Below are positions 22,510 through 32,508 of a stretch of DNA of 64,000 nucleotides, piece by piece. The position numbers and the translations under genes are program-made. The DNA comes from Leptodontidium sp. MPI-SDFR-AT-0119 (taxonomy: Eukaryota; Ascomycota; Leotiomycetes; Helotiales; Leptodontidiaceae): contig JAHLEZ010000001.1 in NCBI GenBank assembly GCA_020726505.1, positions 5,394,001-5,458,000 of the forward strand. The letters are read 5' to 3'. A model generated the notes under the pieces. It searched no databases. It saw only the letters and a list, made by a program, of their open reading frames with translations, and was not told the origin of the DNA. Within the stretch, counting starts at the first letter, position 1. Each line of letters opens with the position of its first letter.

Positions 22510-24968
22510 GAGAAAAGCTTGCGAGGTTGAAAGGAAAAGCTCGAGGAAGAACGAATGTAATAATCTTGAGGTCAGAATCCCGGCTTCACATCAGAAGGAG
22601 GGATTTCAAGCCTCTCAGGGGATATGCCGGGAAATATAATAAATTAAAAGGAGCCCCTCGATTCATTTCGTCCTATCAATGCTAGCAGCTGGGATCGGCC
22701 TCTGGAAAGACGCCTCCAGCCACATGGATGGCCAAACATGGGTACGAAAATCAACAAATACGGAGGTATGCCGCGGTTCCATGATGGCAGGGCAGTTCTG
22801 GCCGACATCATGGTCAAGCGAAAAAGGGGGGCATGGTTGGAAACTGGGGACCGTAGAGAGGCCCGAGGCCCATGGAAAGATCGACTTCAGACCAAAAGAT
22901 CCAAGGCGCAAACCAATTTGCCAATTACCTTGCTGCTACATCGCAAACTTGCAGCTAGGGAGCCGGTTAGGGGTAGTTAACTTTGCGCTATTAGCGTTAG
23001 GAGGTGAGCGCGTACTGCATTCGACTCGAGCCTACCAGATAACGAACAAGGCCGGTCGAAGCAAGTCCTCCGAACGATGCCTGTCCAGGCCTGGGGTAGA
23101 GAGCGGGGGTGGGCTTGACGATCACTAACGTCTTGCGGGATCTCTCCCGTCCGTACAGGCAACGGCTGTGGTACTTGTACAGGGGGGGGCCGTCTACTGA
23201 CCTGACTCCATGTGAAAGACCTCGCTTGAGGCCGACAGACGACCAAATGACCGTGGAGTAACACTGCAAACCAGATCGAAAACGTAGCTGCCGCCGAGGA
23301 CGGGACAGGAGCACGTAAGAGCGCCACAAGTACTGAAATGAAATGACAATTACAGAATGATCCGAAGTCTCTTCAACTAAACTAGATGCAGCAGCCGGCA
23401 GCCTCTAGGTTCACTGGATCCGAGCTGAGATGGATTAGCTGCGATAGGAGCCGCTGAAAGACCGACTTTGGACGATCAAGTCGGCATCCGAATATAGACG
23501 GCGTGATATCTTAGGCCTCAACGGATTTGTGTTGGGTTTGCTGGATTTCAAAGCGGCGTGGGTTATTGTATGGAGACAACGAGAGTTTGGCTCTTGAGGT
23601 CCGGAATATTTCAGGGAAATCCCCCTCCTAGTGTCCTCGGCTGAACGTCACGCTAGATCTACATAGCTAAACTATTGAGTTAAATTTCGAGGTAGTCAAT
23701 AACAATTTCCATTAGTCCTTCTCCTACATCTAAAATTGAATCCTCGAGATTGCAGCTCAGTGAAGTGGGATTTGGAGTGCGGCGGGTCTCGGGTGGCATG
23801 TGTAACATGCTGGAAAATATCTGCAGGCCTCTTCCGGACAACGAACGACTACATCATTTATCTCCCCCTGGGTTGCAGTGGCATAGTCGTACAGAATTGA
23901 TCAACTTGTAGTTTCAGAAAACGAGAGTGGGAGATTTACTAGCCCATATGCGGGTGGTTACTTGGTATACTTGCTATTGCAATTCTTTCTGCCCCTAAAG
24001 GGATTAGCAAAGAACTCCTTCTACACAGCAATCTCAAGTTCTAAATCGCAGAACCTCAATGATGAATTGGATATGAGAGAGAGCCGGCTTTCTACTCACC
24101 CCAGTAAAGTAATTCAGCTAGTAGAATCATCTTACCATCGCAAGTCATAGGTTGAGATACGACGATAGCTGCCGGCTGGCTCTCGCTTAGCTGCCAGCAC
24201 TTATTTACATAGCTGGCATCAACATCTCAAAGGCCAAGGGAAAAGAGCAGCATTTCGAGCCGAATCTGGGTCACTTGGAAGCAGTGCCATGACAGCTTCC
24301 CATTTATAGAGACGGGAAGGGGAGCATCGATTATTGAAGTTTTGGACCCCATGAGGTTCCTCTTCCAACGTGATCTGTCGACGCCTCCGGGCCTGATTTG
24401 TATGAACTGAAGTAAGCTGATGGCAACTAATGTGGCCTGCTTTCGGTCAGTCACACCTACAATTTGACTGGGTAGTTCATTATCGGCGAGTCAATGATCC
24501 ATCTAGTGATCCATCTAGTGATCCATCTAGTGATCCATCTAGTGATCCATCTAGTGATCCATCTAGTGAAGAATGTGTATAACGACACAAGATGGAGACA
24601 TCAACAGTAATATTCTAATTGAATTTGCTTTTCTTCTGAGAGAACACTCTCCTAGACTAATGGTAATTATCGAGTTCCAATATTTGACCGTGCCTCGGAT
24701 TCGGGTTGCTGGGAATGTATGTTGCAAGGCAAGTTGAAAAGGGCCATACCCGTAACAAGCACTATCATGAATGCGACGTTCAAATAGCCTATGGCCAGAC
24801 TTCGATGTATAACTCACAAGAACTCTCTTGGCTTTTGGCAAGCTATTGCCTCAGCTACCTTGTTGTTTGGTTGTTCTCCCATTGCTGAATGGATTTGAAT
24901 CGGGCGATCTCTATGGTGATGTGAAAGCACAAGGAACATGGACGACGTGGGTTGAAGGTAGACATTCC
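22510..24968. other. Intergenic, 2.5 kb, upstream of the GT32 gene
   Basis: No supported gene. An ATG frame of 149 codons at 22679-23128 (+) has no recognisable domain and overlaps open frames on the other strand, so I treat it as chance. The stretch includes the 12-bp tandem repeat at 24495-24566. I see no transposase, reverse transcriptase or terminal repeats. Confidence 0.35.
24495..24566. repeat. Minisatellite: six perfect copies of a 12-bp unit
   Basis: TGATCCATCTAG is repeated six times head to tail without a mismatch and followed by a partial TGA. It lies in non-coding DNA 400 bp beyond the RIB7 stop codon. Perfect identity suggests recent expansion or contraction by slippage. Confidence 0.95.
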
Positions 24969-25796
24969 TCATTCTTTGAAATCCCCACAGAGTACCACAT
25001 CCTCTCCAAATGGATGCCACTGGACATGCCTCAGTCTTGCAGCAGTAATTGCTCTGCCATCCTCAGTTCGTCTCGGGGGGGATACAACTACACCTCCCTG
25101 TCCCAACCATGTGGGAGCAATAGTGACAATGACCGAGTCGATGACCGAGAAGTATTCGGGGACCAGAAGAGCATTGATGACAGCTGCACCGCCTTCAATC
25201 ATAACACTCCATAATCCCTCTGCCTTCAATGTTTGGAGGATATCCCTCCATTCTAGCTTAGTACTGCTCGCTTCTGCAGGTGCCAAGGTAACATATTTTC
25301 CGCCTGCTCTCTTCAATATCGCATTTCTTTCAGCTGGTGGATCTGCCAGTGTGGTAATGATATAAGGTGCTCTCCCCTTGCCCTCACTTGCCAGCTTGAA
25401 TATCTTGTGGTCTTCCGTGAATTCCCAGCGTGCATGAGGATCGATAATAATCGGGCGTGGCTGTCCATCAAGACCATCACTACCGTATCCCCCCACGCCC
25501 TCAATGCGACAATTCAAGCCTGGATTATCTGCGATGGCCGTGCCAACGCCGATGAGTATTGCATCGTGTCGCGATCGAAGGTAGTGGGTCATGGCTTTGG
25601 ATTGAGGGCCTGAGAGGACGGTTTGAGTTCCTGGAGAGAGGGCGAGCTGGGAATCGAGAGAGGTTGCGAAAGTGACTGTTGTAAAGGGGTACTGGGAGCT
25701 GCCGGCCTGTACTGGCTCTGCTGGGGGGAGATACGACTCGAGGAACGTTCTGCTTGCTGCTGGGAACTGCAGTGTATCATTCGGGAGGGAGGACAT
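24969..25796 (-). CDS. RIB7: 2,5-diamino-6-ribosylamino-4(3H)-pyrimidinone 5'-phosphate reductase
   Basis: Riboflavin synthesis: NADPH-dependent reduction of the ribose side chain of the pyrimidine intermediate, the fungal order of steps. Intronless, 275 residues, a single RibD C-terminal (DHFR-like fold) domain. Visible family segments are TTVTFATSLDSQLA (39-52), RHDAILIGVGTAIADNP (76-92, cofactor region), RPIIIDP (114-120) and IEGGAAVI (200-207). The ATG at complement(25794-25796) is the first in frame and gives a normal length. It is divergent from the small membrane-protein gene, with 383 bp shared upstream region. Confidence 0.92.
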   Translation of the reverse strand: MSSLPNDTLQFPAASRTFLESYLPPAEPVQAGSSQYPFTTVTFATSLDSQLALSPGTQTVLSGPQSKAMTHYLRSRHDAILIGVGTAIADNPGLNCRIEGVGGYGSDGLDGQPRPIIIDPHARWEFTEDHKIFKLASEGKGRAPYIITTLADPPAERNAILKRAGGKYVTLAPAEASSTKLEWRDILQTLKAEGLWSVMIEGGAAVINALLVPEYFSVIDSVIVTIAPTWLGQGGVVVSPPRRTEDGRAITAARLRHVQWHPFGEDVVLCGDFKE

Positions 25797-26179
25797 TGTG
25801 GCTGTTGGGACAAGGATTGTTTTTATGGTGCTTGCAGGTCAGGAAAGGCTCAGCTGAGGCTTGCAGCCGTCAAGCTAACTGGATGCTGGTTCGAGTCATC
25901 GCAACTGTCATCTTTTTTGCGTTCACTCCATACCGTTGAATTAATGTTGTGCTCCTACTGGCGGGGTAGTGGGGTGTTTTGTCGTTGAGAAAGCCCCTGC
26001 ACTGCACTGTAAACTGACTAAGGGAGACTCCTTTCTGGTATCAACAACAAGCAAGGAACACCCCATTCAACCAACCATCAAAACCCACCTCACCCCTACC
26101 TTGGCAGACTCTCCACCTCAATATCGCGAGTTCCCCGGATCCGCGGATTCTACAGAACACGCCTCCGATACAATAAGTC
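25797..26179. other. Bidirectional promoter region of RIB7 and a small membrane-protein gene
   Basis: 383 bp between divergent ATGs. No coding signal. A tRNA-like GGTTCGAGTC at about 25889 was examined and lacks matching stems. No sharp TATA element is seen. Confidence 0.3.
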
Positions 26180-26584
26180 ATGTCTTGGTTCTCAATACTA
26201 CCGCCGAGCATCTCGTTCATTGAGACGTGGGCTATCCGTATCTTCGTAAGCTATTTCCATCCTCTACAGAGACTCAGAGACTAACACCATCAGCTCATGC
26301 TCGGGATTTTGGCTATCGGCCCATGGTTCTTATTGATAATCTACGATATGATACTCTACGTATTCCGCACAGCGACATACGAGCTACCATACATCGGCGG
26401 ACGAGCGAGGAATAGACCACGACCAAGAGCTCCCAGCTTAAGTGAGCGGCCCAGCGGGAAACCGAGGAGCTTCAGTCTGACTAGTCCAGGGGTGCCGGTT
26501 GAACCTGTTGAGAAGACAGTGGGAGGATTGAGGAATCGCATGGAGAGACCTGGGCACAATAGAGGGAGCAGTAATGTCACATAA
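26180..26584 (+). CDS. Small predicted membrane protein, unknown function
   Basis: Two exons, 26180-26245 and 26294-26584, joined through a 48-nt intron (GTAAGC..CAG, branch CTAAC), give 118 residues. The start MSWFSILPPS leads to one long hydrophobic stretch at about residues 20-45 (LMLGILAIGPWFLLIIYDMI), assembled across the splice site. A basic Arg/Pro/Ser-rich tail (about 55-118) probably faces the cytosol. I do not recognise the family; the clean intron and a membrane segment spanning the join argue that it is real. It ends 75 bp from the stop of convergent HOM6. Confidence 0.75.
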
Positions 26585-26659
26585 GACTGAGTTGGGGTTC
26601 AAGAGCAACAACTTTTATGCATTAGGGGCGCTGTTTGCTTGCTTGCTGGCAAGGGAGGA

Positions 26660-27805
26660 TCAAGACAAACGCCCCAGAACTTTTATCAAGTCTCCAGTTA
26701 CTCCCATAGCTGTGACATCGCCTCCGGCTCCAGCACCTTGGATGATCAAGGGGTTGGCTCCGTACCGCTTGGTGTAGAAGCTGATAATGTTGTCACTACC
26801 CTTCAGTGCGGCAATTGGATGAGAGCGATCGAACTTCTCCAGTCCAACCTTCACCTCCTTCTTAGCCACATCAATACTTCCCACGAATCGTACAACCTTT
26901 CCTTCCTTCTCAGCAGCGACCTTGGTCTCCTCCATCTGCGAGTCAAACTCGGGCAGCTTTTGCAAGAACTCGTCTCCACTCGAAACGCTCTCCAACTCCT
27001 TGGGAATCAAACTCTGAACCGGGAATGAAGTAGGCGATTCAACAGGTAGTCCAGCCAAACGAGCCAGAATCGTCAACTTCCTAGCCACATCCAACCCGTT
27101 CAAGTCATCTCTTGGATCCGGCTCTGTGTATCCCAACTCCTTTGCCTTCTTAACCTCCGCCGACCATTTTCCTCCCGATCCTTCAGTTGGTGCGAAAGAA
27201 TTGAACAAGAAAGACATGGTACCGCTGAAAACACCCTCGATCCTCGTTACTTCGTCTCCAGTATCAACCAGCTCCTTCAGGGTGGAAATAACTGGCAATC
27301 CAGCTCCAACCGAGCTCTCATGGTAGACCTTTGCGCCGGACGTAGAAGCCGCGGAGAAGATTTCCTGCCAGAGCTTGTATGACCCCGAAAATGCCTTCTT
27401 GTTCGGCGTAACAATACTGATTCCCTTGGCAAGGAAAGCTGGGTACGCATCTGCTACATCTTGCGAGCTGGTGTTATCAACTAAGACCACTTTTGAGGGG
27501 GCTGCGGATAAGTATTCGATGATCTTTGGTACGGAGAGGGGTTCTTGTTTCGAATCTGCGAGAGCGGTGGAGATGTTGTCGTAGGGCAGGGCGGTGTATT
27601 TCGGACTGTAGAGGACTGTCTTGCTTCGGGAGACGAATATAAGTGATAATTTCCGGGAAGAGCGCTTCGAGAGACCTTCAAGCTGGTTGAGGAAGCATTT
27701 TCCAACCCCGCCGGCACCTGGAAGCTGTTAGGTATGCTTACTGGAGGTGGAGTAGGCTGGGATCAAACCGATCACTGCAATGTAAACTTCCTTAGCTGCA
27801 GACAT
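26660..27805 (-). CDS. HOM6: Homoserine dehydrogenase
   Basis: Converts aspartate semialdehyde to homoserine with NAD(P)H, the step after HOM2, feeding Thr, Met and Ile. Two exons, complement(27769-27805) and complement(26660-27717), give 364 residues. The 51-nt intron has a GTTTGA donor and CTAAC branch point and is needed to complete the nucleotide-binding loop VIGAGGVGK (about residues 11-19). Further family marks are NTSSQDVADAYP, TPNKKAFSG, GLPVISTL, EGVFSGTMSF and GYTEPDPRDDLNG. Reading straight through without splicing gives a false short product, so automatic calls may place the start wrongly. Its upstream region holds a small open frame on the same strand (27829-28194). Confidence 0.93.
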
Positions 27806-27828
27806 TGTTGGCGATGAGTCTCGAGGTA

Positions 27829-28194
27829 TTAAATTGGAGAATGGAGTTCCAATTGGCAAGGTTTCAATTGATCTAGATCACAGATTTCAAGGTGAAGTTG
27901 AAGAGTTAAAGTTTGGAAGGCGGGGTTCTTCTGTAAGTGGCGGGGCACACACTTTCTGAATGCCGAGATCGGGGTCTCAGGTTCAACATCAGATCCCTCA
28001 ATTCTCACTGGATGATATGCAGGAACGCTCCTCGAGATTCGGTCTTTGATGAAGACTGGACCAAACTCATTCTCAAGATAAGCAGCAGCAATTTCATTTG
28101 CAAATTTTGAACAACTGTACTCGTACATGTTCTGTGCATCCACGGTAAGGTATGGATCGAAACCGATTGGACATCTTGTTACATTCCCATCCAT
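27829..28194 (-). CDS. Hypothetical ORF directly upstream of HOM6
   Basis: ATG at complement(28192-28194), 121 codons, stop 24 bp before the HOM6 start on the same strand. Composition is protein-like (SCSKFANEIAAAYLENEFG, PAYHPVRIEGSDVEPETPIS), but there is no domain I recognise and no intron. It would occupy most of the HOM6 upstream region, which is awkward for a separate gene. It could be a small gene, an exon of something larger, a decayed remnant, or chance. Confidence 0.28.
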   Translation of the reverse strand: MDGNVTRCPIGFDPYLTVDAQNMYEYSCSKFANEIAAAYLENEFGPVFIKDRISRSVPAYHPVRIEGSDVEPETPISAFRKCVPRHLQKNPAFQTLTLQLHLEICDLDQLKPCQLELHSPI

Positions 28195-28525
28195 CCCACT
28201 TTGAGCTCAACGCTCGAGCTCCACATGTAAACGATCGCCGAAACTACTGGATAGAGTTTATCTTTTTGTCCCTCTCACGCAAATTTCCACACCGACAAAG
28301 ATTCTAAAATAGCTACGTGCCTGTACCAGAAAGATGGGGGTTTGTTCGTCACCGGCTTGTCCGAATACCTAGAAGTACTTAAGCCAGGCCGTACCCCCAC
28401 GCAAATTCTAGACTGCACCCCCATCCCTAAGGTCCCAGAAGTATATCCTCATTTATAATTCAAAATTCGCAAATAAGAAAAAAATACAGTACAGTTTCGA
28501 TTTCGAGAAATAGAGAGAAGGAATA
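28195..28525. other. Promoter region of the alpha/beta hydrolase gene
   Basis: 331 bp. A/T-rich near 28440-28500, including ATTTATAATTC at 28450. No gene seen. Confidence 0.25.
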
Positions 28526-29966
28526 ATGGGTCCAGTCACACCATCACCCTACAGTTTCGGTCCCGAACCACCATATCCTCTCCACCCGTCCATCAAAAAC
28601 AAGCTCGATCCTACCTACCGCGCTTTCTACGATGAGCATATCTTCGACAAGCAGCAGGTACATCTACAGCCTGTTGCTGCGTCGAGAACTTCGGGTGTTC
28701 TGATCCCGGGTGGGGGCGAGATGTTGGATGTGGGTAGCACGAGGGATTTTGCGATTAAGCGGAGGGAGAGTGAGGGTCCTGATGTGATGGTTAGGGTGTT
28801 TACTCCTGAGGGACAGAAGCCGGAGGGGGACTGGCCGGTTATGGTATATTACCATGGTGGGGGTTGGGTTTTGTAAGTCTCGTTTTTGAATTTGCTCATT
28901 TTGAATCTTTGTGGAGCGGTGGAAGGTTGAGAAGATTTCGCTTCTGTTGTTTTGTTCTCGTTGGTTGTCTTCTATGACTTATTTTAGAGTTTCTTCTGCT
29001 ATTTTGTGTCTATTACTGATAGATACAGAGGAAACATCGATACCGAGAATGTAGTGTGTACCAACTTGTGTAAACGCGCGAACTGTGTGGTCATTTCTGT
29101 AGATTACAGGTATGTTTACATTCCAATTCTCGCTTGCCCACTCCCCCCAACACCCAATCAACACTTCAACAACTTCCCACGAATCCTCCTCAAGAACCTA
29201 GCAAAACAAAGAAAATACCCATCCTAACATCCCACAGACTCGCCCCCGAAAACCCCTACCCAGCAGCCGTCCACGACTCCTGGGAAGCCCTGCTCTGGCT
29301 ACACTCCACAGCCGCCTCCCTGCTCTCTCTCAACCTCTCCAAAGTCGCTGTAGGCGGCTCTTCAGCCGGCGGAAACCTCGCTGCGATAATGTGCCACAAA
29401 GCACTCTCTTCTCCGTCTATCGTCCCGAAGTTCGTGGTGCAGTTGCTTATTGTGCCTGTCACGGATAATACGGCGAACCCGAAGAATACGCTATCGTGGA
29501 GAGAGAATGAGTTTACGCCTGCGTTGCCCGCGTTAAAGATGTTATGGTAGGTCTTTTCTCAAATTTTTTTCCTTGTCCTATTTTTTCTTTTTTTTCTTGC
29601 TTGGAAGTTCTGGTGTTGGGGTCAGTATGGCCTTTTGATAACCTGTTACTAACCAATTTGCTGCACAGGTACAGGAAGCACTACCTCCCCAACGAGAAGA
29701 CATGGGCCGATCCAGAAGCTAGTCCGCTCCTCTACCCAAGCGGCTGGGAGAAGCAGCCCAAAGCACTAGTTGTGGTGGGTGAGTTGGACGTGTTGAGGAG
29801 TGAGGGCGAGGCGTACGCTGAGAAATTGTCTGCCGCGGGTGTGGAGGCCGATTTGAAGGTTATGAAGGGCATGCCGCATCCGTTTCTGGCGATGGATGGT
29901 GTGCTGCAGCAGGGGAGGGATACGATTACTTTTATGGTTGAGGCGCTGAAGGGGGCTTTTTCTTAG
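28526..29966 (+). CDS. Alpha/beta hydrolase fold-3 esterase/lipase (HSL family)
   Basis: Four exons, 28526-28872, 29023-29109, 29238-29546 and 29669-29966, give 346 residues. Introns (150, 128, 122 nt) are long for this window but have regular ends. The hormone-sensitive-lipase signature HGGGW at 110-114 forms the oxyanion hole. GSSAGG supplies the nucleophile Ser187, followed by Asp288 in GELDVLRSEG and His318 in MPHPF, so the triad is complete. VISVDYRLAPENPYPAAVHD across intron 2 is also typical. No signal peptide, so likely intracellular. The natural ester is unknown. It converges on the pseudokinase gene, 256 bp apart. Confidence 0.88.
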
Positions 29967-30222
29967 GTTGGTAGGGATAAGTCGGAGTGTAAAGGGATTT
30001 CGATTATTCTTCAGACGATGACTGCCATCTCTTGAATGAAAAGGGGGAATTGAGAATTTGGAGTTAGATGAGACAGGTATGAGATATTTCATAGCAACCT
30101 TGGGTGTCGGGGTGATATAGATGGTAGATTGATAGAACAGACCTCCAGGAAATGATAGACAAGCCTCCTCACTCCCCGACCGACAAGCGAATAATAATGT
30201 AATGATCAGTTAGTTCTTTACT

Positions 30223-31432
30223 TTACAGAGTAAGTCCACCCTGAGATATGCCCAACGCTTTCATCTCAATAACCCGATCCAAAATGTCAACAACTTGCGC
30301 GCCTTCCTTTGACGTAGCTCTCCACTTCTTCCACTGGTCATCGGCTCTGTTGACTAGTGCAATGGCAGTAGGTCGATCAGCAGGATGCATTTTGATCATA
30401 TTGCCAATAATCTCTCTGAGATCTTGGGAGTACCCTCCATCGTTCATCCGCGAGATCTGCCAGCTGTACTCGTATAGTCTAGGAGGCGGGATACCCGTCA
30501 TCATCGCGTAGATGGTAGCGCCCAATTGCCAGATCTCGCTGGAGCGGCTGTGAGAATGTGTGTTTTTGTAGACTTCCTGCAGTAAAGTTAGAAATTTTGC
30601 TACAAAAAGTGATAGAAAATGTAATATCAGACGGAAAAGAAAGACAGTGACTTACAGGAGGAAAGAAATATTGCTTCGCAAGGGGAGCATTTTCGACTCT
30701 TTGCTCAATTGCAAGGTTTCCAGCGGCAGCACCGGTGACTTTGGCCCATTGAAATCCGCCTAATTTACACTCTCCATATGTCTCTTCTCCTACTGGCCTT
30801 TTGAACCAGATCTGCCCGGGACTAACATCCATAATGAGAATCGCGTGCCAGTCCTCATCGTGCTTTTGAAAGTCTCCCGGTATGCCGATGGTCTCCTTGA
30901 TGCCATGATGCAGCCAGAGAAGAGCACGGGAAATGCTTCTCAGAACATGCCAGCAGAGACCTTCAGGGAGGGCAGGGCGATTGTAGTTTTGGGAAGCGAG
31001 AGCGTGCCAGGTCGCTTCGTCGTGGAAGGCTGGATAGGTGGATGCTGATGGGAGGAGATAGGAGAGGGAGCCTGCATCCATATCTTCCCAGACCGTGATG
31101 TCGCCATATGGACCTGTCTCGCTGACACTGCCTTCAAAATTGGAGTTTCGGACAATGTCGACGAGCGAGATGATGTTTGGATGGTTGAGTATGAGAGAAA
31201 TAGGGACAGCTGCCACGGGCAAGATGACATCGGCTAGTAATGTATTTCCAACCGTCCCGTCGATCTCTTTGACCACGACTTTGGGGATCTTGGATGCGAG
31301 ATACTTGGTCTGGTCGCTAGTGCGTACGACCTTGATCGTGGAGGCAATATTCTGGACCTCTGAAGGATCCTGGGGTATATAACGCGGTTGATTTGGAACC
31401 TTGGTGGATTTGACGGGGATTCTGGGATCCAT
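30223..31432 (-). CDS. Protein-kinase-fold protein with degenerate catalytic motifs (likely pseudokinase)
   Basis: Exons complement(30656-31432) and complement(30577 excluded, 30223-30576), 79-nt intron with GTAAGT donor; 376 residues. Kinase-like landmarks in order: YLASKI (44-49, beta-3 Lys), NHPNIISLVD (83-92), hinge-like VWEDMDAGSLSYLL (114-127), an alpha-E helix LRSISRALLWLHHG (164-177), MDVSPGQIWF in place of HRDxxxxN (D202 kept, Asn replaced by Gln), and KLGGFQWA where DFG is expected (223-230; no metal-binding Asp). FPPE, rebuilt across the splice, replaces APE, and SEIWQLGATIYAMMTG matches the alpha-F helix with D to E. It probably binds or scaffolds rather than phosphorylates. Partners are unknown. 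Confidence 0.8.
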
Positions 31433-32508
31433 GGTTGAAGGATGTTCGACAAGGGAATTGAATTAAAACCAAAGTAAAACAATACTGAACCTTGACTTAC
31501 TGAACGTGGTCCATGACATATTGTTTGACTTTGCCAACGAACGGCAATGGGATGGAATGCTGTGAGGAATGCAATACTCACCCTTGTCTTAAATAGGGAT
31601 GTTCAACCACTTCACCACCTACCTGCCTCACCTCCCTACTGAGCCCTTAGGATCAACTGATTCACTTCATACTCATGTACATATATGGTAGCAACACATT
31701 TTGGAACTTCACAACGACGCAAGAAAGATACTGTGAATACGCCAAATACTATTGATCATCATGCATGATCCTGCGAGATGAACAAGAAGCTTAAGTAAGC
31801 GAGGCCATTGTTTGGTTGGTCGACTGCTTTCTGCCGTGCCTGTTTCTGGCCCCAGTTATCATTTCAGGGGCCGCCAGCCCAGACCACTCGTTTTGCCCGC
31901 CCCAGCCCAGCCCAGCCCATCTCAGCGCCCACGCCCACCCACTCCAAACGAAGATCCTCCCATCTCGACTCTCGCTCCTCGCTCGTTCCTCTCTCCCTCC
32001 CTCCTCAGCACTATCGCTCAACACCTCCATCGATCGACACGACCATCCAACGACACCTCATCGCCGCATCGTACATCCAACTCATTGCACTGTTGCTGCC
32101 GCTTCTGTGCGCCTCGACGTCGATGCCGATGTAGGAGTGCCGTCCTCGTCAACTTCAAACACAGAGCTTGTTCTCTTTCACACTCGTTATCCGTTCATCA
32201 GCTCCTGCGTCCTCAGCCCCCGTCAGCCTCTCAACCACCCACGGGAACTCGCAGCCTTTCGAACAATTCTTTCTTCACCTCTCGAAACTGTATCAGCGAT
32301 ACAATCTGGTTTCCCCGATTCATACATTCTGATATTCCGCCGTATCCTGCGGTGCAGACATTCGGGAATCCTTTGAAAGAGAACCCATCCTTTCAATTAC
32401 GACTCTATCACGACAGCCATTATAACCTTCCTCGAACCCGACGAAGTATCGAGCAACTACGATCATCCCCTACTACTGTTCAATCCATAATCCTCGTTGC
32501 AAATCAAT
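31433..32508. other. Divergent upstream region of pseudokinase and OPY2-like genes
   Basis: 1.08 kb. The right-hand 700 bp are strongly C/T-rich on the plus strand and probably make up the promoter and long leader of the OPY2-like gene. Three overlapping frames there (31808-32555) are open because the composition lacks stops; they start from TTG and have no domain. Confidence 0.35.

Noticed and set aside
22679..23128. 149-codon ATG frame in the gene-poor region
   Set aside because: No domain, several open frames on both strands at the same place, unremarkable composition; most likely chance.
22977..23327. Minus-strand frame with a signal-peptide-like beginning
   Set aside because: It starts from GTG with no in-frame ATG near the hydrophobic part and overlaps other chance frames.
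25840..25910. Possible tRNA (GGTTCGAGTC T-loop-like sequence)
   Set aside because: The bases flanking the loop do not pair and no anticodon or acceptor stem fits.
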